A stretch of 64,000 nucleotides of DNA, from positions 62,001 to 126,000 of the forward strand of contig JADJFE010000001.1 of the NCBI GenBank assembly GCA_016708725.1. The letters are read 5' to 3'. Origin of the DNA: Candidatus Aalborgicola bjergmarkensis (GTDB taxonomy: Bacteria; Pseudomonadota; Gammaproteobacteria; Burkholderiales; Burkholderiaceae_C). Shown here one piece after another: positions 9,598 through 18,351 of the stretch. Position numbers and translations under genes: made by a program. Position 1 is the stretch's first letter. Each line of letters starts with the position of its first letter. The notes under the pieces were generated by a model that had not been told where the DNA came from, did not search any database, and saw nothing but the letters and a program-made list of their open reading frames with translations.

Positions 9598-10737
9598 CTA
9601 CAAACTATCGTCCCAAGTAGGTTCCTCGTGAACTTCCACCGTTTCGTGTCGATCAAGTCTGCTTAAAAGCACGCGCGCTTGTCGCATCAGGTCTGGATCG
9701 CCTGACTCCAGCACTTCGCTGGCCAATACCCGCGCAGCACTCCACGATTCCAGATATTCTGACTCATACGCCAACGATAGCGTGATGGTGTAGTCACGAT
9801 CTTTGGGATCATCGCTGCCAATGTCAATTGCATAGGGGTTTGCTGATTCCTGTTGACTTGATTCCTGGGGCGACACCGACGACACCGCAGCGGACGCGGG
9901 TTGTGCAGGCAGTGAAAAGCTGATGGTCTCATCGATGGGTGCCGGTGGCTCTTCTGGTATTTTTGGTGTTGATTTTTTCTTTAAATCCTTATCATCCAGT
10001 TGCCAATGCTCCGGGGGCAGCGAATCCAGGAAATCATCTGGCTGCGGCACCCTTACGTCCACGGGCTCGTCAGAAACACTGTTCTGTTGTTCCTGGTCAA
10101 GTCCCAGGTCAATATCCAACGCCGCTTTTTTGTGACCGACCACCCCGTTCTCGCGCATGCGCGCCATCCGTTTTTGTGCGAGCGATTGGCGCACCCGCAT
10201 GACATCGCTGGCAGCGGCTTCGGAATCAAAGCCCGCTTGCGCTGTGTCTACGCGATGGAGTTGTCCAGACCGGGTATCGGCGACGGACGTGCGCGGGGTC
10301 AATGCATAAATATCTTCCGTTTCGTCAGCCTCGACTTCCGGCAATTGCGCGTCTTTTGGCGAGAAGGCGGTGTCCTGATCCAGAAATTGTTCGAATTCAC
10401 TGGCCGAAGGCAGAGAAGGCATGACGGTGTTCGGTGCCTCAACGCTTCCGGGGTGTGCACGATTTCCCACATACCATCTGCGAAACATGACCCAGCCGAA
10501 CAGCAGCGCCAGTGTCATACCCAAGGCAGCACCGCCTGTGGCCCAATCTGCGGGGTGGTCGGGTAAGACACGCAGCGCGCCCGCAGACTCCCGCTCCAGC
10601 AGCAACTGGATTGCAGCTTGATCGGTCAGTGCTTCTTGTTGCAAGAGTCTTAACTCCGAAGCAACGCGCCCAATCTGGCTGGTGCTGGCCGGTATCTGCA
10701 TCGGTGGCAGTTCTGATAGTAACGGTGAAGAAGGCAC
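9598..10737 (-). CDS. FimV-like single-pass membrane protein
   Basis: About 379 residues from a GTG at 10737 (an ATG at 10701 is an alternative). A short N-terminal stretch with possible coiled coil (ELRLLQQEALTDQAAIQLLLE) precedes one TM helix (GGAALGMTLALLFGWVMF, near 68-85). The long cytoplasmic part is acidic and low-complexity (LDIDLGLDQEQQ) and ends in a helical module (ESWSAARVLASEVLESG.. RQARVLLSRL) resembling the C-terminal FimV/TPR domain. FimV proteins act in polar type IV pilus and chemosensory organisation; LysM is absent here, so the assignment is to the FimV-like C-terminal architecture only. It lies 34 bp upstream of ybgC on the same strand. Confidence 0.6.
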   Translation of the reverse strand: MPSSPLLSELPPMQIPASTSQIGRVASELRLLQQEALTDQAAIQLLLERESAGALRVLPDHPADWATGGAALGMTLALLFGWVMFRRWYVGNRAHPGSVEAPNTVMPSLPSASEFEQFLDQDTAFSPKDAQLPEVEADETEDIYALTPRTSVADTRSGQLHRVDTAQAGFDSEAAASDVMRVRQSLAQKRMARMRENGVVGHKKAALDIDLGLDQEQQNSVSDEPVDVRVPQPDDFLDSLPPEHWQLDDKDLKKKSTPKIPEEPPAPIDETISFSLPAQPASAAVSSVSPQESSQQESANPYAIDIGSDDPKDRDYTITLSLAYESEYLESWSAARVLASEVLESGDPDLMRQARVLLSRLDRHETVEVHEEPTWDDSL

Positions 10738-10894
10738 TATGGACTCGCTAGACTAGGATACGGATACTGCGTAGACGCTCGGTTTCGAGCGGCCACGAAT
10801 GATAGTACGCCTTTGTCCGTCCAGTGCAAATTGCTGCTCGAATTTTGTTCCACAGTCATGCACTGCAAACACTACGCCAGGGGTTGCGTATCGT

Positions 10895-13622
10895 TTTCTA
10901 AGCTGCCTACGCGGCAGTGAACGGAGTCACCTCATGCGTCGGGAATCCAAATTCTTTCTGAGCTGCCTACGCGGCAGTGAACATGGCCTCATACAATGAA
11001 GTCAATATCCGTTTTTTCTGAGCTGCCTACGCGGCAGTGAACTTAGTTTTCAACCATATTGTGATTTTGCATCTTTTCTGAGCTGCCTATGCGGCAGTGA
11101 ACAAAAAGCGGCAGAAGCAAGACTAAGGCTTACATTTCTGAGCTGCCTATGCGGCAGTGAACGCGCCACTCTCCTACTGTTGCCAGGTTCGGCTTTTCTG
11201 AGCTGCCTATGCGGCAGTGAACTACCTATTCCTGCGCCAGGGTGATTTTGAGCATTTCTGAGCTGCCTATGCGGCAGTGAACATGAAAACTCAAGAAATT
11301 AGTATTGTTGACTTTTTCTGAGCTGCCTATGCGGCAGTGAACGCCACCCATACCGCGTTTATTCATCCCGTTTTTTTCTGAGCTGCCTATGCGGCAGTGA
11401 ACGTTTTGGGACGTTGATGCCGCGGGCTGTGTCTTTTCTGAGCTGCCTATGCGGCAGTGAACCAGGCGCTCCGCGCATGCCAGTTCGTGCTGTTTTTCTG
11501 AGCTGCCTATGCGGCAGTGAACCGTTTTCTTTCGTTCCTTGGCCTTTACGGGCTTTTCTGAGCTGCCTATGCGGCAGTGAACGCAGCCCCCAGAATGGCC
11601 AGGCCACGCTGCCGTTTCTGAGCTGCCTATGCGGCAGTGAACCCAGCGCGCGACCAGCGGTGCATCGGGTCGCATTTCTGAGCTGCCTATGCGGCAGTGA
11701 ACCCCTACAACGCGCCATCTGACACGTGCCAAGGTTTCTGAGCTGCCTATGCGGCAGTGAACTCAAGGTTCAACTCACCCCTAAACAAGCTTTTTTTCTG
11801 AGCTGCCTATGCGGCAGTGAACTTTGCCCTGCCAGCCACGGACGCGCGCGCTCTTTTCTGAGCTGCCTATGCGGCAGTGAACGGCCAGATGCAACAGCAT
11901 TTCCCACGTATCCATTTCTGAGCTGCCTATGCGGCAGTGAACGCGTCATCCGTCTATCACTCCACCAGCCGACTTTTCTGAGCTGCCTATGCGGCAGTGA
12001 ACTTTCTGTGCGAGTGCAGGACGTTGCACTCCAGTTTCTGAGCTGCCTATGCGGCAGTGAACCTGTGACCAATCCACCATGGTGTAACCGGCAATTTCTG
12101 AGCTGCCTATGCGGCAGTGAACTCATCGCGACAAACGATTCCAATTTTTCAAGATTTCTGAGCTGCCTATGCGGCAGTGAACGGAGCATGCACCCAGCAT
12201 TTTGGGAGCTGTTCTTTCTGAGCTGCCTATGCGGCAGTGAACCTCAAAAGAGAATCTGTCCAGTCTGGTCTACGTTTCTGAGCTGCCTATGCGGCAGTGA
12301 ACTTTCAGCGTCCTGGTAGAGCTTGCGGTCTGCTTTTCTGAGCTGCCTATGCGGCAGTGAACTGCACTTCGTAGCCATCGACGCAAGCCACCTTTTTCTG
12401 AGCTGCCTATGCGGCAGTGAACGTATACAGCCCCAGGGACGCCCGAATCATCAATTTCTGAGCTGCCTATGCGGCAGTGAACGTTTACGCGGGCATGGCC
12501 TCTTGGGGTAATCCTTTCTGAGCTGCCTATGCGGCAGTGAACACACAGAATGCGCAATGGCTGCTGCGCGGACATTTCTGAGCTGCCTATGCGGCAGTGA
12601 ACTCAACCCAGCCAGCCACCGCGCTGGCTTTTTTTTTCTGAGCTGCCTATGCGGCAGTGAACCACGCGCATGTGTTGCTCCCACGGCGCATCGCTTTCTG
12701 AGCTGCCTATGCGGCAGTGAACGCAGACGAGTATCCGACGTGCTTTTTTGTGTTTTTCTGAGCTGCCTATGCGGCAGTGAACGTAAAAAAACCACAACTT
12801 TCGGGCGTGGGTAATTTCTGAGCTGCCTATGCGGCAGTGAACCAAACGCGCGGACTCACTTGCTCAGTTCATGATTTCTGAGCTGCCTATGCGGCAGTGA
12901 ACGCCCAGTTCGGCCACATACCAGTCCAGCGTGCTTTCTGAGCTGCCTATGCGGCAGTGAACGCATCAAGCCATGCAATTACTAACCGCAAGCTTTTCTG
13001 AGCTGCCTATGCGGCAGTGAACAACGAACCACCCGCACGCAAGCGCTTTTGCGTTTTCTGAGCTGCCTATGCGGCAGTGAACGCGCTATGACTGTGCGAG
13101 AGCTTGACTTGCATTTTCTGAGCTGCCTATGCGGCAGTGAACGGCGAGATTACGCAGCCTGCGGCCACGGTAAATTTCTGAGCTGCCTATGCGGCAGTGA
13201 ACCAATAGCCCGCAGAATGTCTGCTTGTGGATGTTTTCTGAGCTGCCTATGCGGCAGTGAACTTGTGTTCACTCATTTTCGTAACCCCCTCTCTTTTCTG
13301 AGCTGCCTATGCGGCAGTGAACGATCCTGGTAAAAGACAACAGTGCCTTGGCGTTTTCTGAGCTGCCTATGCGGCAGTGAACGCCGTTTTCGAGCCATGC
13401 GATTACTGTCTGCATTTCTGAGCTGCCTATGCGGCAGTGAACGGATTGCCACGTGTCGCGCTCGAACGGATATTTTTCTGAGCTGCCTATGCGGCAGTGA
13501 ACTCCCCGTTTACCAATGAAAAATGGGTGTTTTCTTTCTGAGCTGCCTATGCGGCAGTGAACGCTTGGAGTCTCTGTATTCTTTGGCGCAGATCTTTCTG
13601 AGCTGCCTATGCGGCAGTGAAC
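10895..13622 (-). CRISPR. Type I-F CRISPR array, 46 repeats and 45 spacers
   Basis: The period is exactly 60 bp throughout: a 28-bp repeat plus 32-bp spacers with no length variation. Read on the minus strand the repeat starts GTTCACTGCC, has stem CTGCC/GGCAG around loop GCATA and ends CTCAGAAA, the type I-F pattern. The leftmost three repeats (10895, 10955, 11015) carry a C/T change in the loop, and the first also has a G-to-A change, so the left end is the old, leader-distal end. The cas6f side is the leader end and transcription runs leftward. Because 60 is divisible by three, long spurious open frames cross the array; none is a gene. Confidence 0.99.
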
Positions 13623-13751
13623 TGGATAATAAAACACGTAACTGCTTATTAACCAAAGAGATTGCGGTAAACGAGCCGCCATGACCCAATAAATCGGGCT
13701 GATCGTAACATGTTGATTTTTAATGAACAAATTAGCCCCTCCAAAAAAGGG
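13623..13751 (-). promoter_or_regulatory. Probable CRISPR leader
   Basis: The 129 bp between the last perfect repeat and the cas6f stop codon hold no gene and are AT-rich next to the array (TGGATAATAAAACACG). Position and array polarity identify this as the leader that should carry the pre-crRNA promoter and the integration signals. I cannot assign exact -35/-10 or IHF sites. Confidence 0.7.
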
Positions 13752-14306
13752 TCAAAACCAAGGAATGGTAGCGCCCTGGCTTAACCCGTAGGTGCTGAAG
13801 TCTCCTTCCGTGGCCTGGGACTGTATCGGGCCGTGCTCGATGAATAGTTTGAAACTCTGACCCGTGCTGGTGCTGCGCAGTTGCACAAAAGGCAGGTTTG
13901 TCGTGCGCGCCACTTCGTCTGGAATGCGTTTGAGTGCTTCAGTTTCATCGACATTGTGGCGGCGCATCAGCCTTCGGCGTAACCGATCTGTGCTGCTTTT
14001 GACTTGTACGCGCCGAACTACGCAATATTTGGATGTTTCTGGGACACGGATAGGCGGTGTCAGTGTGGCGTGATCGCGCATACCGGCCAGCCAGTCGCTA
14101 GTCAGCAGAGATTGAAGCACATCCTCACTGCCATGCAGGCGCATACGCGCTCCCAGATGTTTGTCAACGTTTGGGAAGCTCACACCAATTAGGGTGCTGT
14201 TGTTCAGTACCAATGCGCGGTGCAATTTGGCGTAAAGCGCGTTCATCAACTGCGCCGCAGGAAACTCCGGGTCTGGTTGCACATCGATATCAACATAGTG
14301 ATCCAT
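13752..14306 (-). CDS. cas6f: Cas6f (Csy4) pre-crRNA endonuclease
   Basis: Cleaves pre-crRNA at the 3' base of the repeat hairpin and stays bound to the crRNA 3' stem in the type I-F Csy complex. The 184-residue protein begins MDHYVDIDVQPDPEF, the family start; with the ATG at 14306 the catalytic His falls at position 29, as in Pseudomonas aeruginosa Csy4. The arginine-rich segment (DRLRRRLMRRH) is the RNA-groove helix. AAGGA lies eight bases upstream and the cas7f stop four bases upstream. A longer frame to 14345 would overlap cas7f and is not favoured. Last gene of the operon, next to the leader. Confidence 0.98.
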   Translation of the reverse strand: MDHYVDIDVQPDPEFPAAQLMNALYAKLHRALVLNNSTLIGVSFPNVDKHLGARMRLHGSEDVLQSLLTSDWLAGMRDHATLTPPIRVPETSKYCVVRRVQVKSSTDRLRRRLMRRHNVDETEALKRIPDEVARTTNLPFVQLRSTSTGQSFKLFIEHGPIQSQATEGDFSTYGLSQGATIPWF

Positions 14307-14310
14307 CGTT

Positions 14311-15345
14311 TCAATCCTTGACTGCATCACCAAAAACACCGCCACGAATGAACGTCGCCATCACAAAATGTTGCTGTTCCGTGGGTGGGATTTTGTCTTT
14401 GAGCAGCCAGTTGTCCAGCAACGAATAGAAGTCCACTTTGTCGGCAGGCTTGCGGTATGCCTTGCCCTGCGCGGTAACCGATCCATAAGGCTCAACCGGA
14501 ATCGGGCCATCGTCTTCGGCACCAGGATACCAATTGTCAATCGAGCGCAGTGCGTTGCCTACTTTTTGAGAGTGCATGCCGGCTATGCCATTGACGCTGT
14601 ACAGTGTCTTGCTTTTGGTGGATTTTCCCTTGTCGAGAATCAGTTCTTGCGATGGAAATACCTCTTGTCCTGCGCCGATGCGTGCAAAGGCGCTCACTTG
14701 CAGCAACACGTGGTGTTTACCACTCAAGCCATCCGCAATCATTGTTTGCAACTCTGCCAGCCCCTGCACTGCTTCAGGCGGTGCCTCGAAATGGCGTAGC
14801 GACAATGTCAGCGCGTCAAAACTCCAGGTTTTTGCAGGTTTGCCATTGACAAGATGGGCGATTTGCACCGTGATTTGTTCAGCGCCCAGGCGGTTACGCC
14901 ACAAAAAGCGGCCATTGGCCAGGTTGTGGGCGTAGCGACCGGCCAGTTCGGTAAAGCCAATCGCATCGACATATCCTTTGACGACGCTCTGGAGCTTGTT
15001 CTGGTAGTCGGCATTGTTGCAGGAAGAAGGAGTACCGACTCCACCTGATACGCGCAGGGTGAAGCTGACTTTGAGCGTATCCGCATCAGCGGTCAAGGTG
15101 GCAACGTCTACGGTTTGTGGATTCGGGTTTTTAATCTCGACATCCAGTTTCGTGGCATCCTGGCCTTTGGTTTTCAGACGGTGGGAAAACGTGCCGCGCA
15201 CGGATTTTTCCCGCACCGCAATGGCAGGCCAGGACGCGCTGGTGCTGCGCTCTTCCCAGGGACCAGCAAAGAATAAAGCATCGGAGGGGTCCAGTTTGCG
15301 CTCGAATGCCAGAACGGATGCCGTTTTAAGAGGGGTGGTTGCCAT
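14311..15345 (-). CDS. cas7f: Cas7f (Csy3) backbone subunit of the type I-F effector
   Basis: Six copies of this protein coat the crRNA spacer in the Csy complex and impose the flipped-out base at every sixth position. The 344-residue sequence has family landmarks: LAFERKLDPSDALFF near the N-terminus, FLWRNRLGAE in the middle and the conserved C-terminal region around YSVNGIAGMHSQKVGNALRSID. Length is normal. It is 17 bp downstream of cas5f and 4 bp upstream of cas6f within one operon. Confidence 0.98.
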   Translation of the reverse strand: MATTPLKTASVLAFERKLDPSDALFFAGPWEERSTSASWPAIAVREKSVRGTFSHRLKTKGQDATKLDVEIKNPNPQTVDVATLTADADTLKVSFTLRVSGGVGTPSSCNNADYQNKLQSVVKGYVDAIGFTELAGRYAHNLANGRFLWRNRLGAEQITVQIAHLVNGKPAKTWSFDALTLSLRHFEAPPEAVQGLAELQTMIADGLSGKHHVLLQVSAFARIGAGQEVFPSQELILDKGKSTKSKTLYSVNGIAGMHSQKVGNALRSIDNWYPGAEDDGPIPVEPYGSVTAQGKAYRKPADKVDFYSLLDNWLLKDKIPPTEQQHFVMATFIRGGVFGDAVKD

Positions 15346-15362
15346 ATTGAACCTTCTTGCAG

Positions 15363-16376
15363 TTAGTTGTTGGAAGAAACGGGGGAGGATGTCGCCTGGT
15401 AGGCGTTGGTGCAGCGGTAAAGACCGTTGCCCGCGTCATAGACTGGTTGCCAGAGCAGATCGTTGATATCGGTAAGACGGTGGGGACTGATCCATTGCCC
15501 CATCGAATAGACGCTCTCTACAAAACGGAACGGAATCGTGGGATCGCGCGCCCCTGCCACCGCACCGGGATCGTATAGCTGGGAAAGCGCAACGAAACCA
15601 ACCGGAATCGGCACGATCCAGCCGGGACGTTTATCTGCGCTCCATTCAACGTGCTCCACAACATCGCCGGTTTTGTCATTCACGGTGGTTTGCCGAACAG
15701 CGTGGTGGTTCAGGCGTGCGAGGTCCAGCCAGGCATCCAGCACAGTCGCATCTGGCTGGACCCGTTGCAGTTCAATGTGCCGTGTTTGCAGCAGATCGTC
15801 GCGCGCAACCAGTGCAAAACCTGGAAGCCAGCGGCGCCTGAGTGTGCGGAAGTGCTTACGCCGCTTCAACTCGTCACTGTCCACCAAGACCAGCGTGGGA
15901 CGCGGTGGCTGGCGGAATTTTCCAGGCAACGGTGGCACCACACTGCCACCAGCCACCCGCATGCCCGCGATCACCTCACCAATGTGAGCGGCCAGCTCGG
16001 TGCGTTCGGCGTCACCCAGCAATTTTGATGTCAGCTCAACCTCAAAGACCAAAGTAATGTCGAGGTGGATACGCCCCTCTTCCACAATGGCGGCGGTACT
16101 GCCATCCGGCAAAATCGGATTGCGCGTCAGATGAAAGCTGCGGGTATAGCCATCCTGGGTCACTTGCGGCTCGCAACTGTGGCAGACCACGCCAACGGCA
16201 TAAAACGCAATGCCTGCATCCGGCCCGAGTTTGCGTTCCAGCGCGGTCATCAAACCAGTAAAGGCCGTGATGGACGGAAATCCCCAGGTCATGGGGCTGG
16301 AAATGGCATTGGCATTTTGCACACGCAAACGTGGCAACACCAATAGCGCCCGCTTTTCCGGCGATTCGGTAGTCAT
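15363..16376 (-). CDS. cas5f: Cas5f (Csy2) subunit of the type I-F effector
   Basis: Forms the tail heterodimer with Cas8f that holds the crRNA 5' handle. 337 residues; RALLVLPRLRVQNANAISSP and TWGFPSITAFTGLMTAL at the N-terminus are typical for Csy2. The ATG at 16376 overlaps the cas8f stop as ATGA, a strong argument for this start over upstream in-frame codons reaching 16430. Translational coupling to cas8f is expected. Confidence 0.97.
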   Translation of the reverse strand: MTTESPEKRALLVLPRLRVQNANAISSPMTWGFPSITAFTGLMTALERKLGPDAGIAFYAVGVVCHSCEPQVTQDGYTRSFHLTRNPILPDGSTAAIVEEGRIHLDITLVFEVELTSKLLGDAERTELAAHIGEVIAGMRVAGGSVVPPLPGKFRQPPRPTLVLVDSDELKRRKHFRTLRRRWLPGFALVARDDLLQTRHIELQRVQPDATVLDAWLDLARLNHHAVRQTTVNDKTGDVVEHVEWSADKRPGWIVPIPVGFVALSQLYDPGAVAGARDPTIPFRFVESVYSMGQWISPHRLTDINDLLWQPVYDAGNGLYRCTNAYQATSSPVSSNN

Positions 16377-17680
16377 AGTGGTGTCTCCCATTCTTCGGCC
16401 TTGATCGCATCCAATATCTGCTTGCGCCACTTCAGATACTCCGGGTCACCCACAGGTAGGTATTCACCGATTTGCGCGTTGAGCCAGTTGGCAAACAGGA
16501 AACCCACCTGTTCCTGGGTGTCGGTGGGTAGCGGTAATCCTTTGTCCATCACCGCCATTTCCACGCCGTCGGGATCGAGCCAGTGTTTCTCCGGTCTGGA
16601 AAGCAGACACTCTGACGACTGGCTCCAGCCTGCTGACAGGGAGCGCAGTTCGGCGGAAAACTGGAGAAATAAGTCAATGATGGCATCCACCCATGCGGTG
16701 CGGCGTTCGCGGGTTTCCACATTGGGACTCGGATCAGACTTCAAAAACGCCAGCAGTGACTTGAGCAGATCGCGCACATCGGGTCGTCGGCCAAAGCGAT
16801 GAAATAGCGTGTCCGTATGCAGCAAGGGCTTCAGATTTTCCGATCGCCAAGTGGGTGGGAGTGATGCAAACAGCAGATTTTCCCCACGCCGCTCGCTATT
16901 GAGCTGGCTGATATTTTGCGGCTTTGTCCCACCCAGCTTCTGGATTGCCAGGTTCGGGTATTCACGCACGGAGCGCTCGCTGAATTCCCCCTCTCTTTTC
17001 GCTTTGCGTGCCGCCGTGGCTTCATCGCTGAAACGGTCATCCTGCACGGTCTGATAGACCCTTTGTGCCAGTGAACTGGCGTACAAGGGGGCCAGCAGTT
17101 GAAAGCTGGCATTGTCATGGGGATCTCCACCTGTCATCCAGTAAAGCTGTTTGGCAAGTGTGTGCGAGGATACCCGGCCACGCGGTTCGGTCAATCCGGT
17201 AAATGCAGTCATCAGGTTTTCGGCCTGTAGCGGATCGTCGCTCAACGCTGCCGCAAGGCTGGCATCACGTTCCAACACCAGCGCCAGCAGGCTACGACCC
17301 TGGTACTCCAGCTTCAGGAATTTGTACACATCCAGGGCGGCTGCATTACCCACAACATCGCTTGCAAAATTCCCGCCAAGACAATGGAAACCCACCACTG
17401 GCAGTACCCTATCCCTTTGCTGCGTTGTCGGAGAACTGTAGATGTTGGTGCCCCTGGCATCCGGGTGAACCGGTTTGAGCGAATGTGTGACCGCTTGAAT
17501 CTGGCCAACACGCCGGGCGGCGTCCTCCAGCCAGGAGGAGGAATGAAACTGCTGTTGCAGTTCTGCGCGTTTGGGATCGTCAGCTGCCAGTTTTTCTAGC
17601 TTGTCGTTCAGACGATTCGTTAAAAAGTCGGTTATGAGAGATCGCAATTCAGTGGCACGTTGCGGATCGGGATTCGCCAT
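16373..17680 (-). CDS. cas8f: Cas8f (Csy1) large subunit of the type I-F effector
   Basis: Large subunit that with Cas5f recognises the PAM (CC for type I-F) and recruits Cas2-3. 435 residues, normal length, beginning MANPDPQRATELRSLITDFL and ending in the Csy1-type C-terminus (VGFLFANWLNAQIGEYL). AGGAG lies five bases upstream of the ATG. This is the first gene of the effector operon: 670 bp separate it from cas3, and its upstream region contains the PAM-adjacent match to the crRNA-like pseudo-spacer described at 18253. Repression here would silence the whole Csy complex. Confidence 0.96.
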   Translation of the reverse strand: MANPDPQRATELRSLITDFLTNRLNDKLEKLAADDPKRAELQQQFHSSSWLEDAARRVGQIQAVTHSLKPVHPDARGTNIYSSPTTQQRDRVLPVVGFHCLGGNFASDVVGNAAALDVYKFLKLEYQGRSLLALVLERDASLAAALSDDPLQAENLMTAFTGLTEPRGRVSSHTLAKQLYWMTGGDPHDNASFQLLAPLYASSLAQRVYQTVQDDRFSDEATAARKAKREGEFSERSVREYPNLAIQKLGGTKPQNISQLNSERRGENLLFASLPPTWRSENLKPLLHTDTLFHRFGRRPDVRDLLKSLLAFLKSDPSPNVETRERRTAWVDAIIDLFLQFSAELRSLSAGWSQSSECLLSRPEKHWLDPDGVEMAVMDKGLPLPTDTQEQVGFLFANWLNAQIGEYLPVGDPEYLKWRKQILDAIKAEEWETPL

Positions 17681-17767
17681 TCAAGCTCCTTTTTAGGACG
17701 TTGGACATAACACCAAGGTCTTTCACTGCCCTTGGCGTTGACGTCAAATCATACCATACATGTATTT

Positions 17768-17785
17768 CCTATTGGCTATGATTTT
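17768..17785 (+). promoter_or_regulatory. Predicted Csy-complex binding site upstream of cas8f
   Basis: A CC PAM at 17768-17769 is followed by TATTGGCTATGATTTT at 17770-17785. The pseudo-spacer starting at 18281 reads TATTGCCTATGTTTTT over the same positions: 14 of 16 agree, and mismatches are only at positions 6 and 12. The site is 88 bp upstream of the cas8f ATG. On the minus strand it lies just upstream of a -10-like TATGAT (17747-17752), so a bound effector would cover the likely -35 side of the cas8f promoter. The promoter elements themselves are weakly defined. Confidence 0.75.
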
Positions 17786-17843
17786 TAAAATTATGAAATA
17801 TCGTTGTACGGACTTGAGATACTCCAATCACTGGGTGTGATTC

Positions 17844-18203
17844 AGTGATGTGGCCGTTGGGTTTACTCCCTCGCCCCAGCGGGGAGAGGGTTGGGGAGAA
17901 GGGGCTGGCTTGTGAACGAGGCGTATTGTTACTATGTTATTTATAGCTGTACCCGCACATCCCACGGGGGCTATAGGCTGATTTAATGCCTGATTTACGG
18001 CAAAAAAGTGTCACAAGAGCTTGCAAGACGGCTTCAAGAAGGTTTTGCACCGCAGTTTTTACATTTGTAATATCACGGGCAATATGAAATTACAGCAAAT
18101 CGGGTGACGAACAGGCTTTCTGCGTAACGCACGCTCCCATGCGCCCCTCTCCCCAACCCTCTCCCCGCTGGGGCGAGGGAGTAAACCCAACGGCCACATC
18201 ACT
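17844..18203. repeat. 360-bp element with 56-bp perfect terminal inverted repeats
   Basis: 17844-17899 is the exact reverse complement of 18148-18203. Each arm contains the palindromic core CTCGCCCCAGCGGGGAG followed by AGGGTTGGGGAGA, similar to REP-like elements widespread in proteobacteria. The 248-bp interior codes for nothing obvious; it includes a family 1 repeat (about 17937-17991, reverse orientation). The element could fold into a long hairpin. It separates the cas8f promoter from the crRNA-like RNA gene. Confidence 0.85.
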
Positions 18204-18252
18204 TAAATCGCACCCCCAATCATTCCAAAACACGTTTGAAACTGATAACCTT

Positions 18253-18329
18253 GGCAGACTGCTGTAAAGCAGCTCAGAAATATTGCCTATGTTTTTATAG
18301 GACGACGTTCACTGCCGAATAGGCAGCAG
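18253..18329 (+). ncRNA. Predicted crRNA-like regulatory RNA (CreR-like), repeat-spacer-repeat
   Basis: Plus strand, opposite to cas. Degenerate repeat 1 (about 18253-18280) keeps a Cas6f-type hairpin: CTGCT (18259-18263), loop GTAA, AGCAG (18268-18272); the closing pair has changed compensatorily from C-G to T-A. It ends with CTCAGAAA (18273-18280), identical to the array crRNA 5' handle. A 26-nt pseudo-spacer follows (18281-18306; array spacers are 32). Repeat 2 starts GTTCACTGCC at 18307, keeps CTGCC/GGCAG with loop GAATA, and diverges after 18327. An intrinsic terminator follows at once. Cas6f cleavage would yield a crRNA of 8 + 26 + 20 nt. The target is the cas8f upstream region. I cannot place its promoter firmly. 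Confidence 0.8.
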
Positions 18330-18351
18330 GCCCGCGCGTAGCGGGCTTTTT
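18330..18351 (+). terminator. Intrinsic terminator of the crRNA-like RNA
   Basis: GCCCGC (18330-18335), loop GCGTA, GCGGGC (18341-18346), then TTTTT (18347-18351). The T-run is only on the plus strand, so it ends the crRNA-like transcript and not cas3. It reaches the first base of the cas3 stop codon complement. Confidence 0.85.

Noticed and set aside
9564..9656. Longer ybgC start at 9656
   Set aside because: It would overlap the upstream gene by about 60 bp and add residues not typical of the family; the ATG at 9563 fits.
10738..10894. Possible genes between the FimV-like gene and the array
   Set aside because: Only short unsupported frames; no recognisable RNA or repeat was seen.
10900..13700. 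Long open frames across the CRISPR array with repeated peptides such as FLSCLCGSE or VHCRIGSSE
   Set aside because: They result from the exact 60-bp period, which keeps a frame open through repeats. They change completely with each spacer and have no gene features.
18281..18306. The pseudo-spacer as an ordinary leftover CRISPR spacer
   Set aside because: It is 26 nt rather than 32, lies in opposite orientation to the array, is followed by a terminator and matches the local cas8f upstream region with a proper PAM.
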